The notes: generated by a model not told the origin, from the sequence alone. Counted from the first letter of the stretch, positions 25,876 to 34,956 are shown. The stretch: 51,722 nucleotides of DNA from an uncultured Planctomycetota bacterium (GCA_937944855.1 CALFAY010000037.1:1-51722); one strand, 5' to 3'. Numbers and translations are program-made.

Positions 25876-27380
25876 TACGCCTTGGCGAAGACGACCATGC
25901 CTTGCGAGGGTCGGCCGGTCAGGATGCACTTGCCCGGTTCCTTGGGGCGGTCGAAGGGGATGCAGCGGATCGTGGCCGACGTCTCCTCGGCGATCCGCTC
26001 TTCCGTCTCCCGGGTGCCGTCCCAGTGCGCCCAGACGAAGCCGCCGTTGTCCGCGATCAACTCCTTGAACTGGTCGTAGCTGGTCGCCACGCTGGTCATC
26101 TGGTCGCGGAAGCGGCGGGCCTTTTCGAGCAGGTCCCGCTGCATGGTTTGAAGTAGTTCGACGATCCGCTCCGGGGCCTGCTCGAGGGGCACGCCGGTGA
26201 TTTTGCCTTCCTTGCCCGGGATGTCCCGCCGGGCCAGGACGCAGGCCTTGGCCGCCAGATCTTTCGGCCCGAGTTCGACCCGAACCGGCACGCCCTTCAG
26301 CTCCCACTCGTTGAACTTGTACCCCGGTTGATACTGCTCCCGGTCGTCCACCTTGACCGCGACGGGTTCGTAGTTCAGCCACGGTCCCAGAGGCAGGTTC
26401 CGCAGCCGCTCGGCCAGTTGGTGTCCGGCTTCGAGGACGTCCCGGCGTTCCTCCACCTTGCGGTAAATGGGCACGATGACGACGTGAATCGGGGCCAGGC
26501 GCGGCGGCAGGACCAGACCGGCATCGTCGCTGTGGGTCATGATCAATCCGCCGATCAGCCGCGTGGATACGCCCCAGCTGGTCGCCCAGGCGTATTCCAG
26601 TTGACCTGCCTGATTCTGGAATTGGACGTTGAATGCCTTGGCGAAGTTCTGGCCGAGAAAGTGGCTGGTCCCCGCCTGGAGGGCCTTGCCGTCCTGCATC
26701 AGGGCCTCGATGCACAGCGTATAAACGGCGCCGGGGAACTTCTGGCCCTCGCTCTTGGGCCCGGTCAGCACCGGCATCGCCATCCACTCCTCGGCGAAGG
26801 TGCGGTACACGTCGAGGATGCGATGGGCCTCTTCTTCGGCCTCCTGGCGGGTAGCGTGGGCGGTATGGCCTTCCTGCCAGAGGAACTCGGCCGTCCGCAG
26901 GAATAGCCGGGTCCGCATCTCCCAGCGCACCACGTTGCACCACTGGTTGATGAGCAGCGGCAGGTCGCGGTAGCTCTGGATCCAGTTGCGGTAGGTGTTC
27001 CAGATGATCGTCTCCGACGTGGGCCGGACGATCAGTTCCTCGCCCAGGCGGGCTTCCGGATCGACTTCGACGCCTTTGCCCGGGATGGCCTTGAGGCGGT
27101 AATGGGTGACGACGGCGCACTCCTTGGCAAAGCCCGCGGCCATTTCCTCTTCCCGCGCCAGGAAGGACTTGGGAATGAAAACCGGGAAATAGGCGTTGAC
27201 GTGTCCGGTGTCCTTGAACATCCGATCCAAGGCCCGCTGCATCTTTTCCCAAATGGCGTAGCCGTTCGGCTTGATGACCATACAGCCGCGGACGTCGGAG
27301 TTCTCAGCCAGCCCGGCTCCGTGGACGATGTCGAGGTACCATTGGGAATAGTCGTCGGAGCGCTTGGTGATGGTGGCCAT
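25872..27380 (-). CDS. proS: Prolyl-tRNA synthetase, archaeal/eukaryote-like type
   Basis: This class II synthetase attaches proline to tRNA-Pro. The 502-residue length, the absence of the large insertion (editing) domain of the long bacterial type, and the C-terminal end VVFAKAY with terminal Tyr all identify the shorter archaeal/eukaryote-like ProRS. Motif 2 is visible around [19 protein letters not shown], with [11 protein letters not shown] after it, and [13 protein letters not shown] lies before. The anticodon-binding region includes [11 protein letters not shown]. Without the insertion domain, alanyl-tRNA-Pro editing would need a separate protein, not seen here. No T-rich terminator is evident; its stop overlaps that of the epimerase gene. 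Confidence 0.95.
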   Translation of the reverse strand: MATITKRSDDYSQWYLDIVHGAGLAENSDVRGCMVIKPNGYAIWEKMQRALDRMFKDTGHVNAYFPVFIPKSFLAREEEMAAGFAKECAVVTHYRLKAIPGKGVEVDPEARLGEELIVRPTSETIIWNTYRNWIQSYRDLPLLINQWCNVVRWEMRTRLFLRTAEFLWQEGHTAHATRQEAEEEAHRILDVYRTFAEEWMAMPVLTGPKSEGQKFPGAVYTLCIEALMQDGKALQAGTSHFLGQNFAKAFNVQFQNQAGQLEYAWATSWGVSTRLIGGLIMTHSDDAGLVLPPRLAPIHVVIVPIYRKVEERRDVLEAGHQLAERLRNLPLGPWLNYEPVAVKVDDREQYQPGYKFNEWELKGVPVRVELGPKDLAAKACVLARRDIPGKEGKITGVPLEQAPERIVELLQTMQRDLLEKARRFRDQMTSVATSYDQFKELIADNGGFVWAHWDGTRETEERIAEETSATIRCIPFDRPKEPGKCILTGRPSQGMVVFAKAY

Positions 27381-27945
27381 GCTGGGGCATTACCTCCCGC
27401 GGCTGGCCGAGGGGCGCTGCCAGGCCGCGGGGACATTGTACCGCTAGAGCTTGAAGTGAGAAGCGATGCCTGCGGGAGCAGGCTTGCGGGGGGTGGCAGA
27501 TTGCCGCAAGTTCGCCTTGCAGCTGGAGAACGGACGGATGGTGGGCCGTGTTCGACGCTTTACAGGGTTAACGGCATCTGTTAACTTAGATTAACAGCTT
27601 TCCCCGTTCTGGGTGGAAAAACACTGCGGGTTCTGGATCGCTGGAAAGGTGGCGGCAAGGCACAATAGGGGGATAAGTACATGCAGCCACGAGGGTTGAG
27701 ACGCAGGGACCGTCCTGCGGCGATGTGGAAATCGTGAAGATTGGCTCGGGAGTTGCACATTTCGTTCACAGTGTAGTTGGGCCAAAGAGGACCATTCCCC
27801 TTGGTTCTGGGTTGCCAGGGAGGCGACGACTAGGTCTGAGGCACCCGATCTGTCCTGTGCTCCACACGGACGGTTCAAGTGCAGACCCTCCCAAGGGAAT
27901 GTGCCGCCAGGTTGCTATAGGAAGCATTCCAGATTGGAGGCGGAC
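27381..27945. other. Intergenic region upstream of the PEP-CTERM gene
   Basis: About 565 bases with no supported gene, between the divergent proS and PEP-CTERM genes. It is visibly less GC-rich than its surroundings. It holds a 6-bp hairpin with a GGGA loop (27468-27483) and a cluster of TTAAC motifs (27567-27597). Short frames on both strands lack ribosome binding sites and recognisable domains. Promoters for both flanking genes must lie here, but I could not find a convincing pair of boxes. Confidence 0.45.
27567..27597. promoter_or_regulatory. TTAAC cluster with inverted repeat, possible operator
   Basis: GTTAAC at 27567-27572 is followed by CTGTTAA (27578-27584) and its exact inverse TTAACAG (27591-27597), separated by 6 bases. 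Three TTAAC-type half sites within 31 bases in an AT-poor genome suggest a protein binding site. Which gene it controls is not clear. Confidence 0.35.
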
Positions 27946-28677
27946 ATGCGCTTGAAGCTGTTTGGATCTCTACTTACCGTTGTAAGCTGCATCGTGCTCG
28001 CCCAGGCAGCCGGAGCATCCCCACTGATCATTGACACGTTCAACGCCCCCGCGGGAGGTTACCTCGTAAATTCAGGGCCCCTGACGGGAAGCTTCGGTCC
28101 AGACTCGGGTATTGGCGCTCTTTCGGCGACTCGCAAGGTAAGTTACGCCGGAACGAACCCTGGTTCGGGTCACAACTGGGTCACCGGCTTTGAGGCGTTG
28201 GCGCTTAATACTTCGTCGTTCCCTGGTCAGTTAGTCCTGTCAACAGTCACATCCGCCGTCCAAGTAACTCTAGACTACACTTTTGCAGCTACTGACTTGA
28301 GCGGGTTCGGGGCATTGGAAATGGTTTTCAACGGCCCCTTTGATCCCGGAGTTCTCCCGGGTGACTTCTCCATTGTAGTGACTTTCACTACCGGTTCGGG
28401 GGCCTTGACTACCACTATCTTTCCGGTGCCGATCAGTGCGGGGGGTGGGGTTCTGACCATACCCTTTAGTGGCTTGACTGGACCTGGTTCGCTCTCCTCC
28501 GTTACCGGTCTAAACATCGTGTTGAATGACGGTGGAACCCCAGCAACGGCGGCTGATTTTTTGCTTGACGAAGTCAGGCTCGTAGTCATTCCCGAGCCGG
28601 GGACGATGGCTCTCTTCGGTCTGGGGCTGCTCGGCGTCGTCGCCGTGACCCTGCGGCGGAAACTGCGAGCCGCTTAA
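27946..28677 (+). CDS. PEP-CTERM sorted exported protein
   Basis: A 243-residue exported protein. ATG 27946 has TTGGAGG 5 bases upstream and begins a classical signal peptide, RLKLFGSLLTVVSCIVLAQA, with likely cleavage after GAS. The C-terminus is a typical PEP-CTERM sorting signal: VIPEPGT, a hydrophobic stretch ALFGLGLLGVVAVTL, and the basic tail RRKLRAA. Such proteins are processed by an exosortase, which is not in the window. The mature part is rich in Gly, Ser, Thr and beta-branched residues and looks all-beta, without a known domain. The gene uses codons such as TTA, CTA, AGT and GTA that are rare around it, and looks lower in GC. Its stop shares TTAA with the stop of the next gene. Confidence 0.85.
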   Translation: MRLKLFGSLLTVVSCIVLAQAAGASPLIIDTFNAPAGGYLVNSGPLTGSFGPDSGIGALSATRKVSYAGTNPGSGHNWVTGFEALALNTSSFPGQLVLSTVTSAVQVTLDYTFAATDLSGFGALEMVFNGPFDPGVLPGDFSIVVTFTTGSGALTTTIFPVPISAGGGVLTIPFSGLTGPGSLSSVTGLNIVLNDGGTPATAADFLLDEVRLVVIPEPGTMALFGLGLLGVVAVTLRRKLRAA

Positions 28678-31286
28678 CGACGCCTTTCGAGATAGGCCAA
28701 CAGATCGCGGAGTTCTTGCAGCGTAAGCAGATCGACCAGCCCGTCGGGCATCAACGACCGGCGGGCTGGTCGGCTTTCAACCACGTCGCCGGTCTTGAGC
28801 GTGAACAGGTTCCCCTTCTCGTCGGCATAGGTGTACTCGTCCAGGTAGGTGCGGACCAGCAGGCCGGTGCGGGTCTGTCCGTCGGCCGTGACCAGAATCC
28901 AGGGGACATAATGGGGAGCGATGTCCGCGTCCGGCTGCACCAGGGCCTGCACGAGCCGACGCCGTTCCATCTGGCCGATGCCGCTCAGGTCGGGTCCGAT
29001 GTCGCGGCCGCGACCGCCCACCCGATGGCACATAAAACAGCCGGCCAAGCGAGGATGGAAAAAGATTCGGCGACCGGCATCGGCATCGCCCGGCCCGTCG
29101 AGCAGGCGGAGCCAGCCATCCACATCTTCCCGCGGTGGCCGTCCCTCGGCGAAGGGTCGGCCAAGCACCCGATCCGCCGCAGGAGCAAGCTGGGAATCGG
29201 TCTCGCCCGCCCGGCGAACGGCCTGGCGTTCGTCCTCCGACAGGTTCAAGCCGGTTAGCCCCCGCAGGGCCTCAGCCCGCAGCGGTTCCGGTCCATCAGC
29301 CAGCAAAGCGAGCAGACGGTTTTTTGCGTCCTGACCGCGGCCTGCCAGGCCGACCACCGCCTCCGCCCGCAGTGTCAGACCGATGTCTTTCCGATCGGCG
29401 AGACGGACGAAAACCTCGAAGCGTTTCTGGTCCGGATGTTCCTGCAACGCACGGACTGCCTCCAGGGCCAAGTCAGCCTCGCCGTTTTCGATCAACCGTT
29501 CCAACGTGCCCAGACCCAAGCCCTTGTGCGTCGGTGGCACCAAACGCAACGCGGCACTGCGGACCGCGGCGTCTGCCGTGGCATCGAGGGCCTTTGCCAG
29601 GTAGAACTCCACCATGCGGGATTCGTGCACCTCCCGGCCCTCGATCCGCATCCAGGCGGTCGCCGCGGCCTGGAAGAGCTTGAGGGTCAGTCGCGGATCG
29701 GTCAACAGTTTCTCGACGTCGGCTTTGCAGTCGGCCAGCTTGTGGTCAGCGATCCACTTGAGGGCCAGGAAACGGACCTCGGGATCGTCGTCCCGAAGCC
29801 AGCCGGAAGCGAGTAGGACAGCGTGCTGCGGATTAGCCATGCGTTGAGCGAGCAGAATCTGACCGCGCAAACGAGGATTGCTGGACGAATCCGAGGCCAG
29901 TTTTTCCCACAGATCCGGCAAATGGCTCAACCGCACGGTCGCTGCATGACGGACGAAGGCATCCTCGTCGGTGAGCAGTTTTCGCAACGGTTTCGGGGCA
30001 TCTTCGGCCGGAAGTGCGTAGATCGCAGCCAGCCGGTCAACGGGTTTCTTGTCCTCGGGCAGCAGCGCAGGAGCCGCTGGAACGGGATGAGCAGGCCGGA
30101 TCCGCCAGACGGCCCCTCTGCCGTGAAGCTCGTAGTTCGCCAGCACCCAGTCGCTCACGAACAGCGAACCGTCCTTGGCCTGGACCAGACCGACGGGGCG
30201 AAATTCGGCGCCTCCCTGCACGAAGGGAAGCCGTTCCGCCCGGTAGGATGCTCCGTGGGGAATGAGCCGGTAGCGTTCGATGCGGTGGTCCGCCCAGGCA
30301 GTGACCAGCAGATCGCCGTGCAACCCGCTGGGCAAACCCGAGCCTTCGTACCGGATCACCTCGCACGGTCCTTCGCCGACGCCGCAGACCATCGGCAACG
30401 TGCCCGGCAATTGGCCGTTCCAGGCCTGAAAAACGTGTCGACCGGAACGACCATAGCGGAACTGGTAACCGTAGTCGCCGCCCTCGACGACGTGGAGCAG
30501 TCGGCACGGCGGCATGGCGTCGGGGTCGTTGTCCACAGCCCACAGCCGGCCATGTCGGTCGAAGCACATGCCGAACGGGTTCCAGAAGCCGGTTGCGACG
30601 CGACGGAGTTTTTTGCCGTCGGCGGTACACCAGAAGACGTTGCCGCCTTCCCCTTCGTCGCAGATCTCGGTGCCGTCGCTGCCGCGGAGGCAGTAGCGGA
30701 CGCCGAGGTTCTCCCCCATGCCGAAGAACAGGTTGCCGTCGTGGTCGAAGGTCAGCCCGCACAGGCCATTGTGCGGATAATCGCCGGGGGTATCGAGGAA
30801 GACCAGCCGCTGGGCGGCATCGGCCTTGCCGTCGCCGTCTTGGTCGCGTAAGCGGAGCAGTTCATTGCGGGTGGCCAGGTAGATCGAACCGTCGGGATGG
30901 CAAGCGAGGTCCATCGCGGCGATAACGCCTTCGAAGAACGTCGTCAAGCGGTCGGCCTTGCCGTCGCCGTCGGTGTCTTCAAGGATGCGGATGCGGTCTT
31001 TGGCCGGACCCTGGTAGTTTTTGGGTCGGAAGTGGGTGTGGCTCTCGATGACCAGAAGTCGGCCCCGCTGGTCCAAGGTCAAGGCGACCGGATGCACGAT
31101 GTCCGGGGCCTGGGCGAACAACTCGACGACGATGCCGGGATCGGCGGCGCGAGGGGTGGCGGAATGAGCCGGCTTCGCATCGTCAGCAGCGGAATGCCGA
31201 ATCGGCATCACGAGGCAGACCACGCTTACGCATGTCATTCCGATCACAAACTGGACGGCGAGATGCGGAGACAATCGAGAGGCCAT
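28674..31286 (-). CDS. PVC-type propeller/HEAT/cytochrome c protein (putative membrane-bound dehydrogenase)
   Basis: An 870-residue exported protein of the group often annotated in planctomycetes as 'putative membrane-bound dehydrogenase' with a 'PVC-type heme-binding' domain. After an N-terminal hydrophobic signal (LAVQFVIGMTCVSVVCLVM) comes a sugar-dehydrogenase-like beta-propeller with ALTLDQRGRLLVIESHTHF, ILEDTDGDGKADRLTTFF, and GLCGLTFDHDGNLFFGMGEN. A helical, HEAT-like central region follows. The C-terminal domain has a single heme motif in GCFMCHRVGGRGRDIGPDL. It probably transfers electrons in the periplasm from an unidentified substrate. It stands alone between the PEP-CTERM gene and cdsA, which starts its own minus-strand unit. 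Confidence 0.9.
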   Translation of the reverse strand: MASRLSPHLAVQFVIGMTCVSVVCLVMPIRHSAADDAKPAHSATPRAADPGIVVELFAQAPDIVHPVALTLDQRGRLLVIESHTHFRPKNYQGPAKDRIRILEDTDGDGKADRLTTFFEGVIAAMDLACHPDGSIYLATRNELLRLRDQDGDGKADAAQRLVFLDTPGDYPHNGLCGLTFDHDGNLFFGMGENLGVRYCLRGSDGTEICDEGEGGNVFWCTADGKKLRRVATGFWNPFGMCFDRHGRLWAVDNDPDAMPPCRLLHVVEGGDYGYQFRYGRSGRHVFQAWNGQLPGTLPMVCGVGEGPCEVIRYEGSGLPSGLHGDLLVTAWADHRIERYRLIPHGASYRAERLPFVQGGAEFRPVGLVQAKDGSLFVSDWVLANYELHGRGAVWRIRPAHPVPAAPALLPEDKKPVDRLAAIYALPAEDAPKPLRKLLTDEDAFVRHAATVRLSHLPDLWEKLASDSSSNPRLRGQILLAQRMANPQHAVLLASGWLRDDDPEVRFLALKWIADHKLADCKADVEKLLTDPRLTLKLFQAAATAWMRIEGREVHESRMVEFYLAKALDATADAAVRSAALRLVPPTHKGLGLGTLERLIENGEADLALEAVRALQEHPDQKRFEVFVRLADRKDIGLTLRAEAVVGLAGRGQDAKNRLLALLADGPEPLRAEALRGLTGLNLSEDERQAVRRAGETDSQLAPAADRVLGRPFAEGRPPREDVDGWLRLLDGPGDADAGRRIFFHPRLAGCFMCHRVGGRGRDIGPDLSGIGQMERRRLVQALVQPDADIAPHYVPWILVTADGQTRTGLLVRTYLDEYTYADEKGNLFTLKTGDVVESRPARRSLMPDGLVDLLTLQELRDLLAYLERRR

Positions 31287-31314
31287 CGGCGGTTCCTCGT
31301 CATTGGGGCGTCAA

Positions 31315-32199
31315 TCATTGCGAAAGCTGCGGCGGGGTGGAAGCGAACACATACGGCATAGCGAACCATGCATAGGCTACCGGAGCGCTGAACAGGACGG
31401 AATCGAGAACGTCGAGCAGCCCGCCGAAGCCGGGCACGAGGTTGGACGCGTCTTTCTTCTCGACATCGCGTTTGATAAGCGATTCCATGAGGTCGCCGAG
31501 CACGCCCATGATGCCGACCGAGAGGCCGAAGCCGACCGCATTCGGCCAGGCGAGCAGAGGCCCTCTTTCCAGGACATAAGCGCTGAGGCCGTTGAGCAGC
31601 AAAGCGACCAGCACCGCAACGACCAGGCCGCCGGCGAAACCTTCCCAGGTCTTGCCCGGACTGAGGACCGGCGTCATGCGATTGCGGCCGAAGGTGCGGC
31701 CGACGAAGTACGCTCCCACGTCGCCGAGCTTGGGCACGAAGATCGCCATCGCCAAGGCCAGTGTCCCTTCCCAGCGAGGCAGCCAGCGCAGCTGGATGAC
31801 GAAGGCAGGAAGCAGGCCGAGGTAGCAGACCAGCAGCAGAGAGAGTCCGAGCCGGACGACGGCTCCGCCCGGCTTGTGGAAGGCTTCACCCTCGGCAAGG
31901 AACAAGGCCAAAAAGACGATCAGAAACACGCCAAAAATCCAATGCCAGGCATTGCTCCATTGCATCAGGTGGGCCGGCCAGTTGGCCAGCACCAGCGCCG
32001 TGACGCCGAGGTAGCACAGCCTCGGTCGCGGTCCCGGGGGAGGCAACAGATTAGTCAACTCGTAAGTGGCGATCCACAGCGACGCCAGAGCCGAAAGCAG
32101 AAGGGCGGGAAAATACGGTTCGAGGAAAGTATCGGCGACGAGCAGCGCCGCGCCCCACAGGGCCAACAACGCGCCTGAAACCAGTCGCAAATAAAGCAT
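31315..32199 (-). CDS. cdsA: Phosphatidate cytidylyltransferase
   Basis: CdsA makes CDP-diacylglycerol from phosphatidic acid and CTP, the precursor of phosphatidylglycerol, cardiolipin and phosphatidylserine. The frame is open to 32367, but the ATG at 32199 has GAGGA 4 bases upstream and gives a 294-residue polytopic membrane protein that begins MLYLRLVSGALLALWG. The family signature is near the C-terminus: GDLMESLIKRDVEKKDAS, then LVPGFGGLLDVLDS, where most members read PGHGGxxDRxDS; Phe and Val replace His and Arg. Upstream, PKLGDVGAYFVGRTFG and LSPGKTWEGFAGGL are also conserved blocks. The gap to the HU gene on the other strand is 223 bases. Confidence 0.94.
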   Translation of the reverse strand: MLYLRLVSGALLALWGAALLVADTFLEPYFPALLLSALASLWIATYELTNLLPPPGPRPRLCYLGVTALVLANWPAHLMQWSNAWHWIFGVFLIVFLALFLAEGEAFHKPGGAVVRLGLSLLLVCYLGLLPAFVIQLRWLPRWEGTLALAMAIFVPKLGDVGAYFVGRTFGRNRMTPVLSPGKTWEGFAGGLVVAVLVALLLNGLSAYVLERGPLLAWPNAVGFGLSVGIMGVLGDLMESLIKRDVEKKDASNLVPGFGGLLDVLDSVLFSAPVAYAWFAMPYVFASTPPQLSQ

Positions 32200-32353
32200 G
32201 ATGTCCTCGCCCCGCGATTCGGGACAGACCCTCTCCAGGATACGGGCTGGACGGGTCGGACGGCAACCGGAAGCTGCCGTCTGCTCGGCTGCGTCTTGGT
32301 CCTCCGAAGCCGGTTTTTCATCGAAAATCTGGGAGAATCTCGGAGTTTGCCGA

Positions 32354-32382
32354 TTGACAGCGGCCATTTTCGGGCATACCCT
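32354..32382 (+). promoter_or_regulatory. Sigma-70-type promoter for the HU gene
   Basis: A perfect TTGACA (32354-32359), a 17-base spacer and TACCCT (32377-32382). Transcription would start near 32389, about 34 bases before the HU ATG. The -10 matches only three of six, but the perfect -35 and spacing fit a constitutive high-GC promoter. Confidence 0.5.
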
Positions 32383-32422
32383 GCCTCTTCATGGTTATGC
32401 AGGGACCCAGGAGGACTCACGC

Positions 32423-32737
32423 ATGGCAGCAGCTGCCAAACCCGCCACCAAGTCGGAAATCCTCAAGAGCCTGGCCGAGTCCACCGGCCTGAGCAAAAAA
32501 GAGGTCGTCTCCGTCTTGGACGCTCTGCACGGAATGATCAAGAAGGAACTGAGCAAGAAAGGCGTCTTCAGCATTCCCGGTCTGGTCCGCCTCAAGGTCA
32601 TCAAGAAGCCGGCGACCAAAGGGGGCCTGCGTCCCAATCCCTTCCGACCGGGCGAGATGATGCAGGTCAAACCCAAGCCGGCGCGCAAGGTCGTCAAGGC
32701 CGCGCCGCTGAAGGCCCTCAAGGACGCCGTCGCCTGA
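32423..32737 (+). CDS. HU-family DNA-binding protein with basic tail
   Basis: A 104-residue HU/IHF-family DNA-binding protein that should bend and compact DNA. GGAGG lies 8 bases before ATG 32423. The N-terminal helices (KSEILKSLAESTGLSKKEVV, then SVLDALHGMI) fit HU helix 1-2, and the core has GVFSIPGLVRLKVIKKPATK and RPNPFRPGEMMQVKPKPARK, the DNA-binding arm with its conserved Pro. The last 20 residues are a Lys/Ala tail. The short spacing between helix 2 and the arm resembles the PF18291-type HU proteins common in planctomycetes rather than E. coli HupA. It has its own promoter and a strong inverted repeat downstream. Confidence 0.9.
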   Translation: MAAAAKPATKSEILKSLAESTGLSKKEVVSVLDALHGMIKKELSKKGVFSIPGLVRLKVIKKPATKGGLRPNPFRPGEMMQVKPKPARKVVKAAPLKALKDAVA

Positions 32738-32786
32738 GTCGTTCGATCGGCGCGTACGCCCTGTAGCCCGAAGGTTCCGATAGCGA

Positions 32787-32830
32787 AAGGCCGCGGACGA
32801 CGTTCGCTCGGCGACGCTGACCGCGGCCTT
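32787..32830. terminator. Inverted repeat between HU and HD-GYP genes
   Basis: AAGGCCGCGG (32787-32796) and CCGCGGCCTT (32821-32830) are a perfect 10-bp inverted repeat with a 24-base loop, lying 50 bases after the HU stop and 42 bases after the convergent HD-GYP stop. It may be a bidirectional terminator. There is no long T-run on either side, so the call depends on the stem alone. Confidence 0.55.
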
Positions 32831-32871
32831 GGTTGCGCGCGGACTCGATGATGGAGGGGCAAGGTTGCGGC

Positions 32872-34521
32872 CTAGGGCGTGGACAGCTTGATTGTCGTGG
32901 AGGAAGAGCCGGACAACGAGGGTTTGCGGGGACGTGGTGGGCCGTCCGCCTCCCGCTCACGGACGTCAGCAGGATTGCGGCTGGTGTTGAACACCTGAGG
33001 CAGGAGGGTTTCGGCCTCCGATCCCGGATGCTGAAGAGCTTCTTCGATCTTGGGTCGCAGCCGCAGGAAGGCCCGGGCCATGTCCGGGTCGAACTGGGTT
33101 CCGGCCTTGTCCCGGATCTCCGCGAAAGCCACTTCCAGCGGCAAGGCGGGACGATAGGGTCGGTCGGTGGTCATGGCGTCGAAGGCATCGGCGACAGCCA
33201 CGATGCGGGCCAGCTTCGGAATCCGCTCTCCCGCCAAGGCGTCCGGGTAGCCCCTGCCGTCCCAGCGCTCGTGGTGGTTGCGGACGATGGGCAGGCACGG
33301 GCCCATGTCGGGCAAGTCCTTGAGGATCTCGTAGCCCCGGATCGTGTGCGTCTTCATGATCTCGAACTCTTCCTCCGTCAACTTGCCCGGCTTGCGGAGA
33401 ATGGAGTCCTCGATGCCGATCTTGCCGATGTCGTGCAACGGCGTCCCCACGGCGATATGACGCCGCTCCAGGGAACTCAGGCCCAGTTCGTCGGCGAGGA
33501 ACAAGGCGTAGTCGGTGACGCGGTTGGTGTGCTTGCTCGTGTAGGCGTCCCGCAACTCGACGGCATTGGCCAGGGCGCTGACGGTCAAGAGGAAGTTTTT
33601 CTGCTGCTGCTCGACCAGCTGCGAGCATTCGATGGCGGCCGAGACGCTGGCCGCCAGGGCGTCCGCCAGGTGCAGATCATCTTGATTGAACGGCTCCTGG
33701 AACGGTCCGCGGTCCAGATGCAGCACGCCGAGCTTCTTCCGGGGCGAACGCAGCAGGGCACAGATGACCGAGGCCATCGCGCCGTCGGCGATGCTGTTGG
33801 CCATGAGCAGTTCCGTGTTGCCGCTGACGTCCCGGCACAGTAAAGACTCGCCGCGGTTGTAGGCCCGCATGGCCAGACTGTGGCTGAAGTGCTTGCGGCC
33901 CAGAACTTCCTTGTCGCCGGTGGACACCATCTTGAGTTCCAGCGTGCCGGTGGTTTCGTTCCACAACACGATCGAGGCACGCTGGGCGTCAAGAGCAGCG
34001 ACGGCGTCTTCGAGCACGGAACGGAACAGATCGCTGGGCGATTCGATGTGCGTCAGGTGATGTCCGGCGCGGAGCAGTGTCAGGAGCTTGTCACCGACTT
34101 GAGGCCGTCGGGCCGCATCGAACGCCACCACTTCCAGGGCCTTGTCCCAGGTGTTCTGCGTGGACGCTTCCACCTGCATGCCGCTGCTGGGCGTTTCCTG
34201 ACTGGGAGCGACGTCTTCTTCGAGCACGGCCACGGTCACGACCAGGTTGCCGAACTGAATGACATCCCGCAGTCGCAGCTTGCGGTCAGCGCGACCGACC
34301 CGCAGACCGTTGAGGAACGTGCCGTTGGTGCTTCCCAGGTCGCGGAGAACCCAGCCTTGTTCGGTGGGCACGATTTCGGCGTGACGGCGGCTGATGGACG
34401 GGTCAGCGAGGACGACTTCAAGGTTCTCCAGGCGGCCGATCCGCAGCTGCGAATCCGACTCCCAGAACTTGCCCTCGATCACGGGGCCGACTCCTCGCAG
34501 CCGAATGCGCCAGCGTCCCAC
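32872..34521 (-). CDS. FHA-GAF-HD-GYP signalling protein
   Basis: A 549-residue three-domain signalling protein. An N-terminal FHA domain (about 20-90) has SDSQLRIGRLE, ISRRHAEI and LGSTNGTFLNG, the phosphothreonine-binding core. A GAF domain (about 160-305) includes RASIVLWNETTGTLELKMVS and VLHLDRGPF. The C-terminal HD-GYP domain (about 310-490) has the metal residues in LHDIGKIGIED, HHERWDGRGYPD and VADAFDAMTTDRPYR, so cyclic di-GMP phosphodiesterase activity is likely. The last 45 residues are Pro/Ser/Thr-rich and probably disordered. The GTG at 34521 with GGAGGGAGG upstream is the probable start. The FHA domain suggests input from a Ser/Thr kinase. It is monocistronic. Confidence 0.92.
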   Translation of the reverse strand: MGRWRIRLRGVGPVIEGKFWESDSQLRIGRLENLEVVLADPSISRRHAEIVPTEQGWVLRDLGSTNGTFLNGLRVGRADRKLRLRDVIQFGNLVVTVAVLEEDVAPSQETPSSGMQVEASTQNTWDKALEVVAFDAARRPQVGDKLLTLLRAGHHLTHIESPSDLFRSVLEDAVAALDAQRASIVLWNETTGTLELKMVSTGDKEVLGRKHFSHSLAMRAYNRGESLLCRDVSGNTELLMANSIADGAMASVICALLRSPRKKLGVLHLDRGPFQEPFNQDDLHLADALAASVSAAIECSQLVEQQQKNFLLTVSALANAVELRDAYTSKHTNRVTDYALFLADELGLSSLERRHIAVGTPLHDIGKIGIEDSILRKPGKLTEEEFEIMKTHTIRGYEILKDLPDMGPCLPIVRNHHERWDGRGYPDALAGERIPKLARIVAVADAFDAMTTDRPYRPALPLEVAFAEIRDKAGTQFDPDMARAFLRLRPKIEEALQHPGSEAETLLPQVFNTSRNPADVREREADGPPRPRKPSLSGSSSTTIKLSTP

Positions 34522-34956
34522 GCCCTCCCTCCTCGATCTTTCGTCAGGGGCGGCACCGGAGGCAAAAGTGGTAAAGCCCCCGTGTCTGTACTATAGCTTA
34601 AGCTCCGTCAACGGTGGAATGACCGACCCAGCATTTTTCCCGACGTTCTGGGATGATTACGCCGACTTTAGCGGTTGTTTGGGAAGAACAAAAAATTCAT
34701 GGTCAGCCTCATCCCTGCCCGATTTGATGCAACTTGCGCATGTTTGCGGGTTTCCGACGCAACGCCAGTGACGGCTTCGTGTCACTCACCAATGTCAACT
34801 TTTGACGGTGAAAGCCGGTTTCGGCCTCAGCGAAGCTGTTCGGGCCAGCGTCACGGCCTAGCCCGGACGGTCCAGCTCATGGCACAGACCCTCCGCAGCT
34901 GCTATGATGCTGGCGACGACCGACCCTGAAGCGAGCAGACTCCTGGGGGTATTGTC
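34522..34956. other. Divergent intergenic region with hairpins
   Basis: 435 bases between the HD-GYP and PhnD-like genes, without a supported gene. It holds the 10-bp palindrome AGCTTAAGCT (34595-34604) next to a minus-strand TATAGT (34595-34590) that may serve the HD-GYP gene, two adjacent inverted repeats AGTGAC/GTCACT (34767-34786) and GTCAA/TTGAC (34794-34806), and a plus-strand TATGAT at 34903-34908 that could be the -10 of the PhnD-like gene. No -35 box is convincing for either. Confidence 0.4.

Noticed and set aside
24880..27252. 790-codon minus-strand frame over the epimerase and proS genes
   Set aside because: It runs antisense to the epimerase gene and in a shifted frame over proS; both real genes have strong family motifs.
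27468..27483. GCCTGC-GGGA-GCAGGC hairpin as a terminator
   Set aside because: It lies upstream of proS rather than after any gene, and no T-run follows; no transcript that it could end is evident.
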